17,918 nucleotides of DNA from Burkholderiales bacterium (GTDB lineage: Bacteria > Pseudomonadota > Gammaproteobacteria > Burkholderiales > SG8-39), in contig SXNB01000061.1 of NCBI GenBank assembly GCA_005777205.1, positions 1 to 17,918 on the forward strand, written 5' to 3'. How positions within the stretch are numbered: the first letter of the stretch is position 1; every line of letters starts with the position of its first letter. Both the position numbers and the translations under genes were made by a program. The notes below the pieces were generated by a model. It was not told the DNA's origin, made no database searches, and worked only from the letters and a program-made list of their open reading frames with translations. This document shows positions 1 through 7,883 of the stretch, piece after piece.

Positions 1-450
1 AACGCGACGATGGGCTTCATCTACCAGTTCCACCACCTGCTGCCCGAATTCAGCGCGATCGAGAATGTCGCCATGCCGCTGCTCATCCGCCGCCTGGCGC
101 GCGAGGAGGCGCTGCGCCGCGCGGCGAAGATCCTGGGGGAGGTGGGCCTCGCCGCGCGCCTGGAGCACCAGCCGGGCGAGCTCTCCGGCGGCGAGCGCCA
201 GCGCTGCGCCTTCGCGCGCGCGCTGGTGACCGGGCCCGCCTGCGTGCTGGCGGACGAGCCTACGGGGAACCTGGACAGCCGCACCGCCGACGAGGTGTTC
301 GACGCCATGGTGCGCCTGTCGGAAGCGCGCGGCACCGCTTTCGTGATCGTGACCCACGACGCCGCCATCGCGGCGCGCGCGAGCCGGCTCATGGAGCTGC
401 GGGAGGGGCGCCTGGTTCCGGGCTCGAATTCGGGCGCGATTCCAGCCTGA
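1..450 (+). CDS. lolD: LolD lipoprotein-release ABC transporter ATPase, 3' part
   Basis: ATPase subunit of the LolCDE complex, which uses ATP to release outer-membrane lipoproteins from the inner membrane to the carrier LolA. The reading frame is open from base 1, so the N-terminus and Walker A lie upstream of the window. Visible are the Q-loop region (GFIYQFHHLLPEFSAIENV, very close to LolD), the ABC signature LSGGERQRCAFARAL, Walker B with the catalytic Glu (VLADEPTGNLD) and the H-loop His in VTHD. The usual LolD end is near REGRLV (about base 417). The last ten or so residues are a tail that overlaps the end of a convergent minus-strand gene by 62 nt. The family assignment is firm; LolD rather than another MacB/FtsE-type ATPase is inferred from the Q-loop stretch. 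Confidence 0.92.
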   Translation, partial: NATMGFIYQFHHLLPEFSAIENVAMPLLIRRLAREEALRRAAKILGEVGLAARLEHQPGELSGGERQRCAFARALVTGPACVLADEPTGNLDSRTADEVFDAMVRLSEARGTAFVIVTHDAAIAARASRLMELREGRLVPGSNSGAIPA

Positions 451-754
451 TCACCCCGGCCGCGAGCGCGTCGCGGTAGAACGCGGCGCTGTAAAGCGAC
501 TGCGTCAGCACGAAGCCGTGGCTGCTGGAGCGCACGAACCAGCGGAACAGGAACCCGGCGAGAAAGATGGCCACGCCGGCGATAAACCAGCCTGCCAGCG
601 CGAGGCCCACCGCCAGCCCGAACATCGGCAGCAGGATGAACGGCAGCAGCATGCGGCCGGAGACGAAGCGCGCTGCCGCCTTGCGGTCCACGTGCAGGGT
701 CAGGTCTCTCGAGCGGTAGCCGGCGACGAAGTCCGCGTGGGTCACCGCGTGCAT
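389..754 (-). CDS. small two-helix membrane protein (hypothetical)
   Basis: A 121-residue protein I do not recognise by name. A charged, likely cytoplasmic N-terminus (residues 1-33) is followed by two closely spaced hydrophobic segments (about 34-70, rich in Leu, Phe, Ala and Gly), then a basic/aromatic stretch (FRWFVRSSSHGFVLTQSLYSAAFYRDAL) and a Pro/Ala-rich tail. This hairpin-like topology suggests an inner-membrane protein. It starts 3 nt after the stop of the upstream DUF2062 gene, so the two are probably co-transcribed. Its last 62 nt lie antisense to the 3' end of lolD, so one of the two C-terminal tails may be dispensable. Function unknown. A DUF2244-like relation is possible but not supported strongly enough to name. 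Confidence 0.75.
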   Translation of the reverse strand: MHAVTHADFVAGYRSRDLTLHVDRKAAARFVSGRMLLPFILLPMFGLAVGLALAGWFIAGVAIFLAGFLFRWFVRSSSHGFVLTQSLYSAAFYRDALAAGVIRLESRPNSSPEPGAPPAAP

Positions 755-757
755 GGC

Positions 758-1309
758 CTATGCGTGACCGTTGCGCCGACGCTGGCGCGCGCGCCAGGCG
801 AGGCGCACATAGATGCGCCAGCCCAGCTGTACCGCTGCGTAGCCCAGCGCCGCCAGCGTGAGTGCGAGGGCCACCAATCCGACCAGTAGCGGCTTGCCCA
901 ACGCCAGGAACCAGTCCACCAGCGCCTGGAACGAGCCCATCCAGTTGGCCCAGTCCATGACGAAGGGCTCGTGCGCCAGCGGCGCTTGATTCACCCCCAG
1001 CAGCAGGCTGCCGTAGCCGTAGGCGAGCAGGTACAGCGGCACGATGGTGAAAGGGTTGGTGTAGATGGTCATAAGCAGCGCCACCGGCAGGTTGCGCTTG
1101 AGCGGGATCGCGAGCAGCAGCGCGGCGAGCATCTGCAGCGGCCCCGGCACCAGTCCGGAGAAGAGGCCGATCGCCACCGCCCCGGCGACCGAGTCGCGGT
1201 TCAGGTGCCACAGGTTCGGGTGGCTGAGCAGCGTTCCGAACATCGCCACCAGCCGGTTGGCGCGAACCGAGTCGGCGTCAGGCAGATGCTTGCGGAAGAG
1301 TTTCTTCAT
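758..1309 (-). CDS. DUF2062 integral membrane protein
   Basis: A 183-residue inner-membrane protein of the DUF2062 family, whose role is not established. Family hallmarks are the N-terminal segment with W-x-x-x-R ahead of a first hydrophobic stretch (SVAGAVAIGLFSGLVPGPLQMLAALLLAIPL), the NLPVA segment and the conserved YTNPFTIVPLYLLAYGYG motif, then a second membrane region near the C-terminus (PLLVGLVALALTLAALGYAAVQLGW) and a basic tail. I chose the ATG at 1309 (MKKLFRKHLPDAD), which matches typical family N-termini. The frame is open to an ATG at 1339 that would add a Pro/Arg-rich decapeptide, MTRRPPPSPP. It is divergent from comEC across about 60 nt and 3 nt upstream of the small membrane-protein gene. 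Confidence 0.87.
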   Translation of the reverse strand: MKKLFRKHLPDADSVRANRLVAMFGTLLSHPNLWHLNRDSVAGAVAIGLFSGLVPGPLQMLAALLLAIPLKRNLPVALLMTIYTNPFTIVPLYLLAYGYGSLLLGVNQAPLAHEPFVMDWANWMGSFQALVDWFLALGKPLLVGLVALALTLAALGYAAVQLGWRIYVRLAWRARQRRRNGHA

Positions 1310-1362
1310 CGGGGGGCTAGGCGGCGGCCGGCGCGTCATCGAACGGTCCGCTCGCGCGTTGC

Positions 1363-1368
1363 ATTTTA
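1363..1368 (-). promoter_or_regulatory. possible -10 element for the DUF2062 gene
   Basis: On the minus strand the hexamer reads TAAAAT and lies in the short divergent gap beside the comEC start. A TTAACA-like -35 at 1383-1388 is only 14 nt away, shorter than usual. Initiation here would give a short leader before the ATG at 1309. This is composition-based inference only; the same TAAAATG pattern precedes the tRNA at the end of the window. Confidence 0.25.
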
Positions 1369-1369
1369 G

Positions 1370-3685
1370 ATGACTGCCGCCCTGTTAAGTTTCGCCGCCG
1401 GGGTGCTGGCGCTCCAGGCCCTGCCGGAGCTGCCCGCGGCGGCGTGGCTCTGGGCGGTGCCGGTGGCCATCGCGGCCACGTGGCGATTCCGCGCATTGGC
1501 GATTCCGCTCGCCGGGGTCCTCGGCATCTGCTGGGCGCTAGGGTTCGCCCACCTGCGACTCGCCGACCGCCTCGACCCGGAACTGGAAGGCGTGGACGTG
1601 GAGGCGGTGGGCGTCATCGCCGGCCTGCCCGCCGCGGGCGAGCGCAGCCTGCGCTTCGCCTTCGATGTCGAGTCCTCCGCGCACCGGTTGCCCTCGCGAG
1701 TCCTCGCTTCCTGGTACCGGACGCCGTTCGCCCAGGACCGATCCTCGGTCCTCGCCGAACTGCCGCGCCCGGGCGAGCGTTGGCGTTTCACGCTGCGCCT
1801 GAAGCGCCCGCACGGGCATTTCAATCCGCACGCCTTCGACTACGAGGCCTGGCTGCTGGAGCGCGGCATCGGTGCAACAGGCTACGTGAGGGCGGGCGGG
1901 CGGGCGGCGCCCCCGCTGCGAATAGGCTGGCGCAACAGCCCGCTCGATCGCATCGAGCAGGCCCGCGAGGCGGTTCGCGATCGCTTCAAGCGCGTGCTGG
2001 GCGAGACGCCGGCGGCGGGCATCCTCGCTGCTCTCGCGGTGGGCGACCAGCGCTCGATCAGCAACGAGGAATGGCGCTTGTTCAGCGCCACTGGCGTCAC
2101 TCACCTGATGAGCATTTCCGGCCTGCACGTGACGATGGTGTCGGGGCTGCTCGCTTGGCTGATGGCGTCGCTCTGGCGGCGCGTTCCGCGCCTCGCCCTG
2201 GCGGTGCCGGCGCGCAAGGCCGGCGCGCTAGCGGCCATCGCAGGCGCGCTCGGCTACGCGCTACTGGCTGGTTTCGCGGTGCCGGCGCAGCGCACGTTCT
2301 GGATGGTGGCGGTGGTGGCGCTGGCCCTGTGGTCGGGCCGCATCGCCTCTCCCGCGCGGACGCTCGCGCTGGCGCTCGCGGTGGTGCTGCTCGCCGATCC
2401 CTGGGCCGGGCTCTCGGCCGGGTTCTGGCTGTCCTTCGGCGCGGTGGCGCTCATTTTCCTCGCTAGCGCAGCGCTGCGCCGCGAGGAGCCGCTGGTCCTG
2501 CAGTGGGCGAGGGTCCAGTGGGCGATCACGATCGGACTTGCGCCGGCGGCGCTGTTCCTGTTCTCGCAGGTGTCGCTGGTGGGGCCGCTCGCGAACGCCG
2601 TCGCCATCCCGGTGGTGTCCGTTGTTGTCACGCCGCTCGTGCTCGGCGGTGCGGTGCTGCCCTGGGATGCGCTGCTGTCGATCGCGTCGTGGCTGGTGCA
2701 ATGGCTGCTGCAGTTCCTCGAATGGTGCGCGTCGCTGCCGGTCGCGGTCTGGCAGCAGCCGGCGCCGCCGTGGTGGTGCCTGGTCGCGGCGACCGCGGGC
2801 ACGCTCTGGCTGGTCGCGCCGCGTGGCGTGCCCTGGCGCGTGACCGGGCTCGCGCTCATGGCGCCGGCGTTTGCCTGGCCGGTCGCGATACCTGCATGGG
2901 GCGAGGCCTGGGTGGTGACCTTGGACGCAGGGCAGGGACTGGCGGTGCTGGTGCGCACCGCGAACCGGGCGCTGCTCTATGACACCGGCCCCGCATTCGG
3001 CACCGAGTCTGACAGCGGCGAGCGGATCATTCTTCCCTACCTGCGGTCGATCGGTGTGTCCCGGCTCGACGCGCTGGTAGTCACGCACAACGACATTGAC
3101 CATTCAGGCGGGGCGGCCTCGATCCTGCACACGCTCGAGGTGGACCGTTTCCTGTCCTCGCTGCCTGCCGCTAGCCCGCTGCTTACGCTGGCGCCGGCCG
3201 AGCGCTGCGCGGCAGGGCAGGCCTGGGAATGGGACGGCGTGCGCTTCGAGATGCTGTATCCGGCCGAGGGCGCTCAGATGCGGCGCACGAACAACCTGAG
3301 CTGCGTGCTGAAGGTGACGGCGCGCGGCGGCACCATGCTGCTCACCGGGGATATCGAGCATGAGGCGGAAGCGGCGCTGATCGAGCGCGACGCCGGCGCG
3401 CTGCGCGCGAACGTGCTGCTGGTCCCGCACCACGGCAGCCGCACCTCGTCCAGCGCGGCGTTCATCGCGGCCGTTTCCCCGCGCGTGGCGGTGATCCCGG
3501 CGGGCTATCGCAACCGCTTCGGCCATCCGGCGGCGGACGTGCTCGAGCGCTATGCCGAAGCCGGCGTGGCGCTGCGGCGCACCGACTCGGAGGGCGCGGT
3601 GACGGGGCGCTTCCTGGAGAGGGGACTGGAGATCGAGACCGAACGCCGGCGCCGGGGTCGGTACTGGCACGACGCGCCGCGCTAG
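1370..3685 (+). CDS. comEC: ComEC/Rec2 DNA-uptake channel protein
   Basis: Inner-membrane channel that takes single-stranded transforming DNA into the cytoplasm. At 771 residues it has the normal proteobacterial length. In order: hydrophobic N-terminus and DUF4131-type OB-like region (about 1-200), the Competence domain with the conserved GDQRSISNEEWRLFSATGVTHLMSISGLH (about 222-250) followed by many membrane helices, and a C-terminal metallo-beta-lactamase domain (from about 515) with THNDIDHSGG, LLTGDIE and VPHHGSRTS. The MBL motifs look complete, so the putative nuclease half is not obviously dead. The start is fixed because an in-frame TAG immediately precedes the ATG; no good Shine-Dalgarno sequence is visible. 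The next gene, a dodecin, begins 50 nt downstream. Confidence 0.95.
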   Translation: MTAALLSFAAGVLALQALPELPAAAWLWAVPVAIAATWRFRALAIPLAGVLGICWALGFAHLRLADRLDPELEGVDVEAVGVIAGLPAAGERSLRFAFDVESSAHRLPSRVLASWYRTPFAQDRSSVLAELPRPGERWRFTLRLKRPHGHFNPHAFDYEAWLLERGIGATGYVRAGGRAAPPLRIGWRNSPLDRIEQAREAVRDRFKRVLGETPAAGILAALAVGDQRSISNEEWRLFSATGVTHLMSISGLHVTMVSGLLAWLMASLWRRVPRLALAVPARKAGALAAIAGALGYALLAGFAVPAQRTFWMVAVVALALWSGRIASPARTLALALAVVLLADPWAGLSAGFWLSFGAVALIFLASAALRREEPLVLQWARVQWAITIGLAPAALFLFSQVSLVGPLANAVAIPVVSVVVTPLVLGGAVLPWDALLSIASWLVQWLLQFLEWCASLPVAVWQQPAPPWWCLVAATAGTLWLVAPRGVPWRVTGLALMAPAFAWPVAIPAWGEAWVVTLDAGQGLAVLVRTANRALLYDTGPAFGTESDSGERIILPYLRSIGVSRLDALVVTHNDIDHSGGAASILHTLEVDRFLSSLPAASPLLTLAPAERCAAGQAWEWDGVRFEMLYPAEGAQMRRTNNLSCVLKVTARGGTMLLTGDIEHEAEAALIERDAGALRANVLLVPHHGSRTSSSAAFIAAVSPRVAVIPAGYRNRFGHPAADVLERYAEAGVALRRTDSEGAVTGRFLERGLEIETERRRRGRYWHDAPR

Positions 3686-3722
3686 GTCCATAATGGTCGG
3701 GCAAGGTCCATCCAGAACTGCA

Positions 3723-3730
3723 AGAGGTGG
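3723..3730 (+). promoter_or_regulatory. ribosome binding site of the dodecin gene
   Basis: AGAGGTGG lies five bases ahead of the ATG at 3736. This supports that start over the in-frame GTG at 3727, which overlaps the site itself. Confidence 0.65.
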
Positions 3731-3735
3731 AAACC

Positions 3736-3957
3736 ATGGCCAAGAAAAGCAGCAATGCGGTCTATCGCGTCACCGACGTCATCGGCACCAGCTCGGAATC
3801 GTGGGAAGACGCGGGGCGCAGCGCGGGGAAGACCGCCTCGAAGTCGCTGCGCGACCTGCGCATCGCCGAGGTGACCAAGCTGGACGTGAAGATGGAGAAC
3901 GGCAAGGTGGTGCAGTTCCGGAGGCGGCTCTCGCTATCGTTCAAGTACGGGGCCTGA
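3736..3957 (+). CDS. dodecin family flavin-binding protein
   Basis: A 73-residue protein of the dodecin family: small beta-alpha-beta-beta proteins that form hollow dodecamers which bind and store flavins (other members bind CoA). The whole length fits: VYRVTDVIGTSSESWEDAGRSA (first strand and start of the helix), the helix AGKTASKSLRDLRIAEV, then strands KLDVKMENGKVVQFRRRLSLSFKY. Dodecins normally carry a Trp in the second strand that stacks on the flavin. Here the only Trp is in SESWEDA, and the usual W position in the K-V-x-x-F-R segment is not obvious, so the ligand is uncertain. The TGA stop overlaps the ATG of the next gene by one base (TGATG), implying translational coupling. Confidence 0.85.
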   Translation: MAKKSSNAVYRVTDVIGTSSESWEDAGRSAGKTASKSLRDLRIAEVTKLDVKMENGKVVQFRRRLSLSFKYGA

Positions 3958-4274
3958 TGCCGGCAGGCTACAGCGCGACGGTTCGCGTCACCGGCAGTGT
4001 CGGGCGCTTCGAGGATTTCCGTGAGCGTATCCGCTGGCTGCTGGTGCGTGACCCGGATTGCGATCCCTATACCGAGCACCACGCCGAGGGCGCCCTGGAG
4101 TACTGTTTCCAAGTTGAGAACGGGCTGCCATTCCCGAGCTTCGTCGAGGCTAGCGCCGAGTTTCCCGAGATGCGCGTCGAGGTGCAGTGGCACCGCGAGG
4201 CTGACGCCGGCGGCGCCGCGATCGAGAACGGCCGCATGGTCGAGAAATGGCAAGGCGAAAGAAATCCCCCTTGA
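3957..4274 (+). CDS. hypothetical protein, dodecin-coupled
   Basis: A 105-residue soluble protein I cannot assign. The sequence alternates strand-like and helix-like stretches: YSATVRVTGSVGRFEDFRERIRWLL, an acidic loop with CDPYTEHHAEG, then LEYCFQVENGLPFPSFVEASAEFPEMRVEVQWHREA and an IENGRMVE end. The segment order (strand, helix, strand, GLPFPSF.EAS..FP, strand) resembles ferredoxin-like folds such as the YubB/Api92 type, but that is a guess. The start is the ATG overlapping the dodecin TGA. The longer open frame to 3693 runs through the dodecin gene and is not favoured. Its last 28 nt overlap the next gene in a different frame. Confidence 0.75.
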   Translation: MPAGYSATVRVTGSVGRFEDFRERIRWLLVRDPDCDPYTEHHAEGALEYCFQVENGLPFPSFVEASAEFPEMRVEVQWHREADAGGAAIENGRMVEKWQGERNPP

Positions 4275-5131
4275 CGGCAGCTTCGCAGCAACGCTTCGTG
4301 CAATGCGCCTCTCCCAGGGGCCTGCACCGCATTTCGTACTTGGAGTGGGGCGACCCGGGGAATGACAGGGTGCTCATTTGCGCCCATGGCCTGACGCGCT
4401 GCGCGCGGGATTTCGACACGCTCGCGGCCGCGATGCAGGATCGATATCGCGTGGTCTGTCCGGACGTCGCCGGCCGCGGCGGCTCGGACTGGCTGATCGA
4501 TCCGATGCTCTACCAGCTGCCGCAGTACCTCTCCGACATGGTGACCCTGATCGCGCGCCTGGACGTCGAGGCGGTGCACTGGGTGGGCACCTCCATGGGC
4601 GGCCTGATCGGCATGGCGCTCGCCGCGCAGCCGAACACGCCGGTGCGCCGCTTCGTCATCAACGATGCTGGGCCGGTGATCGCCAAGGTTTCGCTGGAGC
4701 GGATCGCGACCTACGTCGGCATCGCGCCGACGTTTCCATCGATCGACGCCGCCGACCAGTACGTGCGCGCTATCAGTACCACCTTCGGCCCGCACAGCCA
4801 CGCGCAGTGGCGCTTCCTCACCGAGGTGGTGGTGCGCCGGAACGATGACGGCAGCTGGCGCATGCACTACGACCCGAAGCTCGCCGAGCCGTTTCGCGCC
4901 CTGATGCCGGAGAAGGACTTGGAGCTGTGGCCGCTGTGGGACGCGGTACGCTGTCCGACGCTGGCGCTGCGCGGCGCGCTGTCCGACTTGCTGACGAAGG
5001 AAACCTGCGCGCAGATGGCCGAGCGCGGGCCGAAAGCGAAGGTGGTCGAGATTCCCGGCGTCGGCCATGCGCCGACGCTGATGCATGCCGACCAGGTCGC
5101 GATAGTGAGGGAGTTCCTGCTAGCCGCCTGA
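4247..5131 (+). CDS. alpha/beta hydrolase
   Basis: A 294-residue serine hydrolase of the alpha/beta fold, probably cytoplasmic (no signal peptide). The full catalytic set is visible: oxyanion HG at H47-G48 (ICAHGLTR), nucleophile elbow GTSMGG with Ser116, likely acid Asp247 in GALSDLL, and His274 in GVGHAPTL. PDVAGRGGSDW (72-82) is the usual strand-loop after beta 4. A lid region spans about 150-215. The closest recalled relatives are esterase or lactonase-like hydrolases of Proteobacteria; the substrate is not readable from sequence. The start overlaps the preceding gene by 28 nt, indicating co-expression with the dodecin and the 105-residue protein. The 3' end overlaps the convergent photolyase gene by 12 nt. 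Confidence 0.9.
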   Translation: MARRKKSPLTAASQQRFVQCASPRGLHRISYLEWGDPGNDRVLICAHGLTRCARDFDTLAAAMQDRYRVVCPDVAGRGGSDWLIDPMLYQLPQYLSDMVTLIARLDVEAVHWVGTSMGGLIGMALAAQPNTPVRRFVINDAGPVIAKVSLERIATYVGIAPTFPSIDAADQYVRAISTTFGPHSHAQWRFLTEVVVRRNDDGSWRMHYDPKLAEPFRALMPEKDLELWPLWDAVRCPTLALRGALSDLLTKETCAQMAERGPKAKVVEIPGVGHAPTLMHADQVAIVREFLLAA

Positions 5132-6544
5132 AGGAGCCTGCGCGCGCACCACCCCGTAGCGCGCCAACGTGCGGATGCGAGCCTCGGCGTGGTCCACCAC
5201 TGGTACCGGGTAGTCGCGCCCGATCTCGCAGCCCGCGGCGTGCTGCTCCAGCGGCGGCAGCGTCCAGGGCACGTGGATCCAGTCGCTGCTCACGCGGGCC
5301 AGTTCCGGCACGTAGCGGCGGATGAACGTCCCCTCGGCGTCGAACTTCTCGGACTGCGTCACCGGGTTGAAAATGCGGAACCAGGGCTGCGCGTCGCAAC
5401 CGGTGGAGGCGGCCCATTGCCAGCCGCCGTTGTTGGCGGCGAGGTCGTAGTCGTTCAGCTTCGCCGCGAAATAGCGCTCGCCGCGGCGCCAGTCGATGCC
5501 CAGATCCTTCACTAGAAACGAGGCCGCTACCATGCGCAGGCGGTTGTGCATGTAGCCGGTGCCGTTCAGCTGGCGCATCGCGGCGTCCACCAGCGGGTAG
5601 CCGGTGCGGCCCTCGCACCAGGCTCTCCATCCCTTCGGATTGGCGTCGAACCGCACCGCGTCGTACTCGCGCCGGAACGAGCGCTCGACTACGTCCGGCC
5701 GCCAAGCAAGGATAGCGTGGTAGAAGTCGCGCCACACCAGTTCCGAAAGCCAGGTCTGCGCGCCGGCGTGGTCCAGCTTCCAGGCCAGCGCCACCAGCTG
5801 GCGGATGGAGATCGTGCCGAAGCGCAGGTGCGTCGAGAGGTAGGACGGCCCCTTCAGGCCCGGGAAGTCGCGTTTGTCGCGGTAGCCCGCGATGCGGCGC
5901 CGGAAATCGGCCAGCAGCTTCGCGGCGCCGGACATGCCCGCCGGGATCGGCAGTTCGGCGGGCTCGAAGCCGATGTCGGCGAGCGACGGCACCGGAGTCT
6001 TCGGCCCGGGTGCGAGACGCTCGGCGTGCCTGTCGATGGGGTAGGCCTTAACGAAGAACGGGTCCAGCTTCGCCAGCCAGGCGTTCTTGTAGGGCGTGAA
6101 CACCGAGAACGGCTCGCCCGCCTTCGTGCGCACCTCGTCCAGCTCGAAGATAACCTGGTCCTTGCGGGTGTGGAAGGCGATGCCTAGCGCGTCGAGGCGG
6201 TCCATGATCTCCGCGTCGCGCGCGATCGCCTGCGGCTCGTAGTCGCGGTTGGCGTACACCGCGGCCACGCCCAGAGCCTGCGCCAGCCTCGGGATCTCCT
6301 CGCGCGCGCGGCCATGCAGCACGTGCAGGCCACCGCCCCTGGATTCGAGGGAAGCCTTCAGCTCGACCAGGCTCGCGCGGATGAAGGCGACGCGCCGGTC
6401 GCGCTTCGATTCCAGTGCACTTAAGATCTCGGTGTCGAAGACGAAGGCGCAGTGCACCGCGTCATGCGCGGTGAGCGCGGCGTGCAGCGCGGCGTTGTCT
6501 TTGTCGCGCAGGTCGCGGCGGAACCAGGCCAGCGCCGAGCTCAT
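5120..6544 (-). CDS. phrB: deoxyribodipyrimidine photolyase, class I
   Basis: Light-driven repair of cyclobutane pyrimidine dimers using reduced FAD and an antenna chromophore. At 474 residues it nearly equals E. coli PhrB. The N-terminal Rossmann-like antenna domain starts ALAWFRRDLRDKDNAAL and includes the YANRDYEP segment. The C-terminal FAD domain shows GLKGPSYLSTHLRFGTIS, ELVWRDFYHAIL, GRTGYPLVDAAMRQLNGTGYMHNRLRMVAASFLVKDL and the hallmark WQWAASTGCDAQPWFRIFNPVTQSEKFD. The initiation codon forms an ATGA overlap with the stop of the upstream dioxygenase-like gene, and GGAAGGGG just ahead is a good Shine-Dalgarno. The two are therefore one transcription unit. CPD photolyase rather than cryptochrome is inferred from the length and the FAD-domain signature. 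Confidence 0.94.
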   Translation of the reverse strand: MSSALAWFRRDLRDKDNAALHAALTAHDAVHCAFVFDTEILSALESKRDRRVAFIRASLVELKASLESRGGGLHVLHGRAREEIPRLAQALGVAAVYANRDYEPQAIARDAEIMDRLDALGIAFHTRKDQVIFELDEVRTKAGEPFSVFTPYKNAWLAKLDPFFVKAYPIDRHAERLAPGPKTPVPSLADIGFEPAELPIPAGMSGAAKLLADFRRRIAGYRDKRDFPGLKGPSYLSTHLRFGTISIRQLVALAWKLDHAGAQTWLSELVWRDFYHAILAWRPDVVERSFRREYDAVRFDANPKGWRAWCEGRTGYPLVDAAMRQLNGTGYMHNRLRMVAASFLVKDLGIDWRRGERYFAAKLNDYDLAANNGGWQWAASTGCDAQPWFRIFNPVTQSEKFDAEGTFIRRYVPELARVSSDWIHVPWTLPPLEQHAAGCEIGRDYPVPVVDHAEARIRTLARYGVVRAQAPSGG

Positions 6545-7866
6545 GTCCCCTTCCGGCTCTCCGCGTTCCAGTGCAGCTCGAGGTTCGCGATCAACGCCGG
6601 GCTGAAGTGGCAGTGCGCCTGCTCGCGCGCGTACACCGCCATGTAGCGGCGGAAGCTGTCCAGCGGTTCCTCCGAGATGCGCAGCGCGCGCCGGTTGCTG
6701 GCGGCGCTGACCACGCCCGAGCCGGTGATGTGCTGCACCAGCCGCTTGAGCTCGAAGTCCATGGCATCCGGCGCCACGATGTGGTCGCAGATGAGGCGCC
6801 CCTCGGGGCTGGCGCAGTCGATGCGCCGTTCGGCGAGGATGGCCTGGCGCGCGAGGCGTGGGCCGATATGACGGGGCAGGCGCAGGTTGGCCGCGCCCGG
6901 GATGATGCCTTCCTTGCGTGCGGGTAGGGTCATGTACGCCTCCTTGGTCGCGATCACCTGGTCCATGGTGAGCAGGATCTGGCAGTGGCCGCCGATGGCG
7001 AAGCCCTCAACCGCCGCGATCCACAGCTTCTCGATTGAGTTTTCTTCGGGCGGCACCTCCGGCTTCGCGAGGCCGCGGTAGAACTTGTTGACCATCCCCA
7101 GGTCGCGGTTCATGTACCAGAGGAAGCGGATCTTCCCCTGGTAAAGGTGCGTCAGGTTGATGCCGGCGCCGAAGAGCCGCTTGCCCGCGTGCTTGGTGTG
7201 CGTGACGACGTCGCCGCGCAGCACGCAGACCTCGGTGGCGGGATCCAGCAGCGCGAGGTCGGTGGCGATCTCCATCCCGGCCATCGTGCCTTCGTCCTCG
7301 GCGTTCAGGTACTTGGGGTTGCGCATGGTCAGGACGGCGGCCTTGCCCTCCCGTGTCAGGCGCGCTCCGGGGAACTCAATCTCGCCCTTTTTCTCGAACT
7401 CCTTCAGGTGGTCGAGCGAATCCTGCCGTGGCAGCAGCATGGCGTGGCACAGGTGCGCGCCCGCCACCGGGTCGCCGAGGACCTGGCTGAGGAAGATGCC
7501 TTGGTCCACCTCGAGGCCGTCCTTGTCGCCCTGCGGAATGTTCGACTCGCGTGCCAGCGCCGCCTCGTCCGGAGTGAGGCCGGGGAAGGCCTTCGCCAAC
7601 GCGGCGCACAGGTCGTCCACGCGGACGAACTTCGATCGATTGGCGGTGAGCGAGTCATAGACGGCGCGGGCGTGCAGGCGCATGAAGCTGGTGCGGGCGC
7701 TGCGGCCCTCCTCAAGGAGCGCCTTCGCGGCCTGCGCCGCGGCGGGATCGCGCCCGGTTTTGGGTGGCAACTTCGCGAGCTCGGCGTCGAGGCGGCGGAC
7801 ATGATTAATGAGTGTCGCCTTGTCGGTGGCGAACTCGGCGGTGAGGGCGGGGGCGTTGTATCGCAT
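6541..7866 (-). CDS. DpgC-type crotonase-fold cofactor-independent dioxygenase
   Basis: A 441-residue crotonase-superfamily protein that fits DpgC rather than ordinary enoyl-CoA hydratase (about 260 residues). It has a helical N-terminal extension of about 165 residues (AARSFMRLHARAVYD-like helices, IPQGDKDGLEVDQGIFLSQVL), then the core with NPKYLNAEDEGTM, the first oxyanion loop LFGAGINLTHLYQG (232-243), the second oxyanion loop EGFAIGGHCQ (288-296), LPARKEGIIPGAANLRLPR and a C-terminal helical end (YMAVYAREQAHCHFSPALIANLELHW). DpgC of glycopeptide producers converts 3,5-dihydroxyphenylacetyl-CoA and O2 to the glyoxylate without metal or flavin. As I recall them, its key Glu189, His222, Ile235, Arg254 and Gln299 have counterparts here (E190, H223, I236, R254, Q296). 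No glycopeptide cluster is nearby, so the substrate is unknown. Confidence 0.83.
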   Translation of the reverse strand: MRYNAPALTAEFATDKATLINHVRRLDAELAKLPPKTGRDPAAAQAAKALLEEGRSARTSFMRLHARAVYDSLTANRSKFVRVDDLCAALAKAFPGLTPDEAALARESNIPQGDKDGLEVDQGIFLSQVLGDPVAGAHLCHAMLLPRQDSLDHLKEFEKKGEIEFPGARLTREGKAAVLTMRNPKYLNAEDEGTMAGMEIATDLALLDPATEVCVLRGDVVTHTKHAGKRLFGAGINLTHLYQGKIRFLWYMNRDLGMVNKFYRGLAKPEVPPEENSIEKLWIAAVEGFAIGGHCQILLTMDQVIATKEAYMTLPARKEGIIPGAANLRLPRHIGPRLARQAILAERRIDCASPEGRLICDHIVAPDAMDFELKRLVQHITGSGVVSAASNRRALRISEEPLDSFRRYMAVYAREQAHCHFSPALIANLELHWNAESRKGT

Positions 7867-7883
7867 CGGTCGATGATATCCGC

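Noticed and set aside
3665..3694. Promoter between comEC and the dodecin gene (TGGCAC ... CATAAT)
   Set aside because: The CATAAT box is a fair -10, but the upstream hexamer is a poor -35 and the pattern also does not complete a sigma-54 site, so it is not strong enough to annotate.
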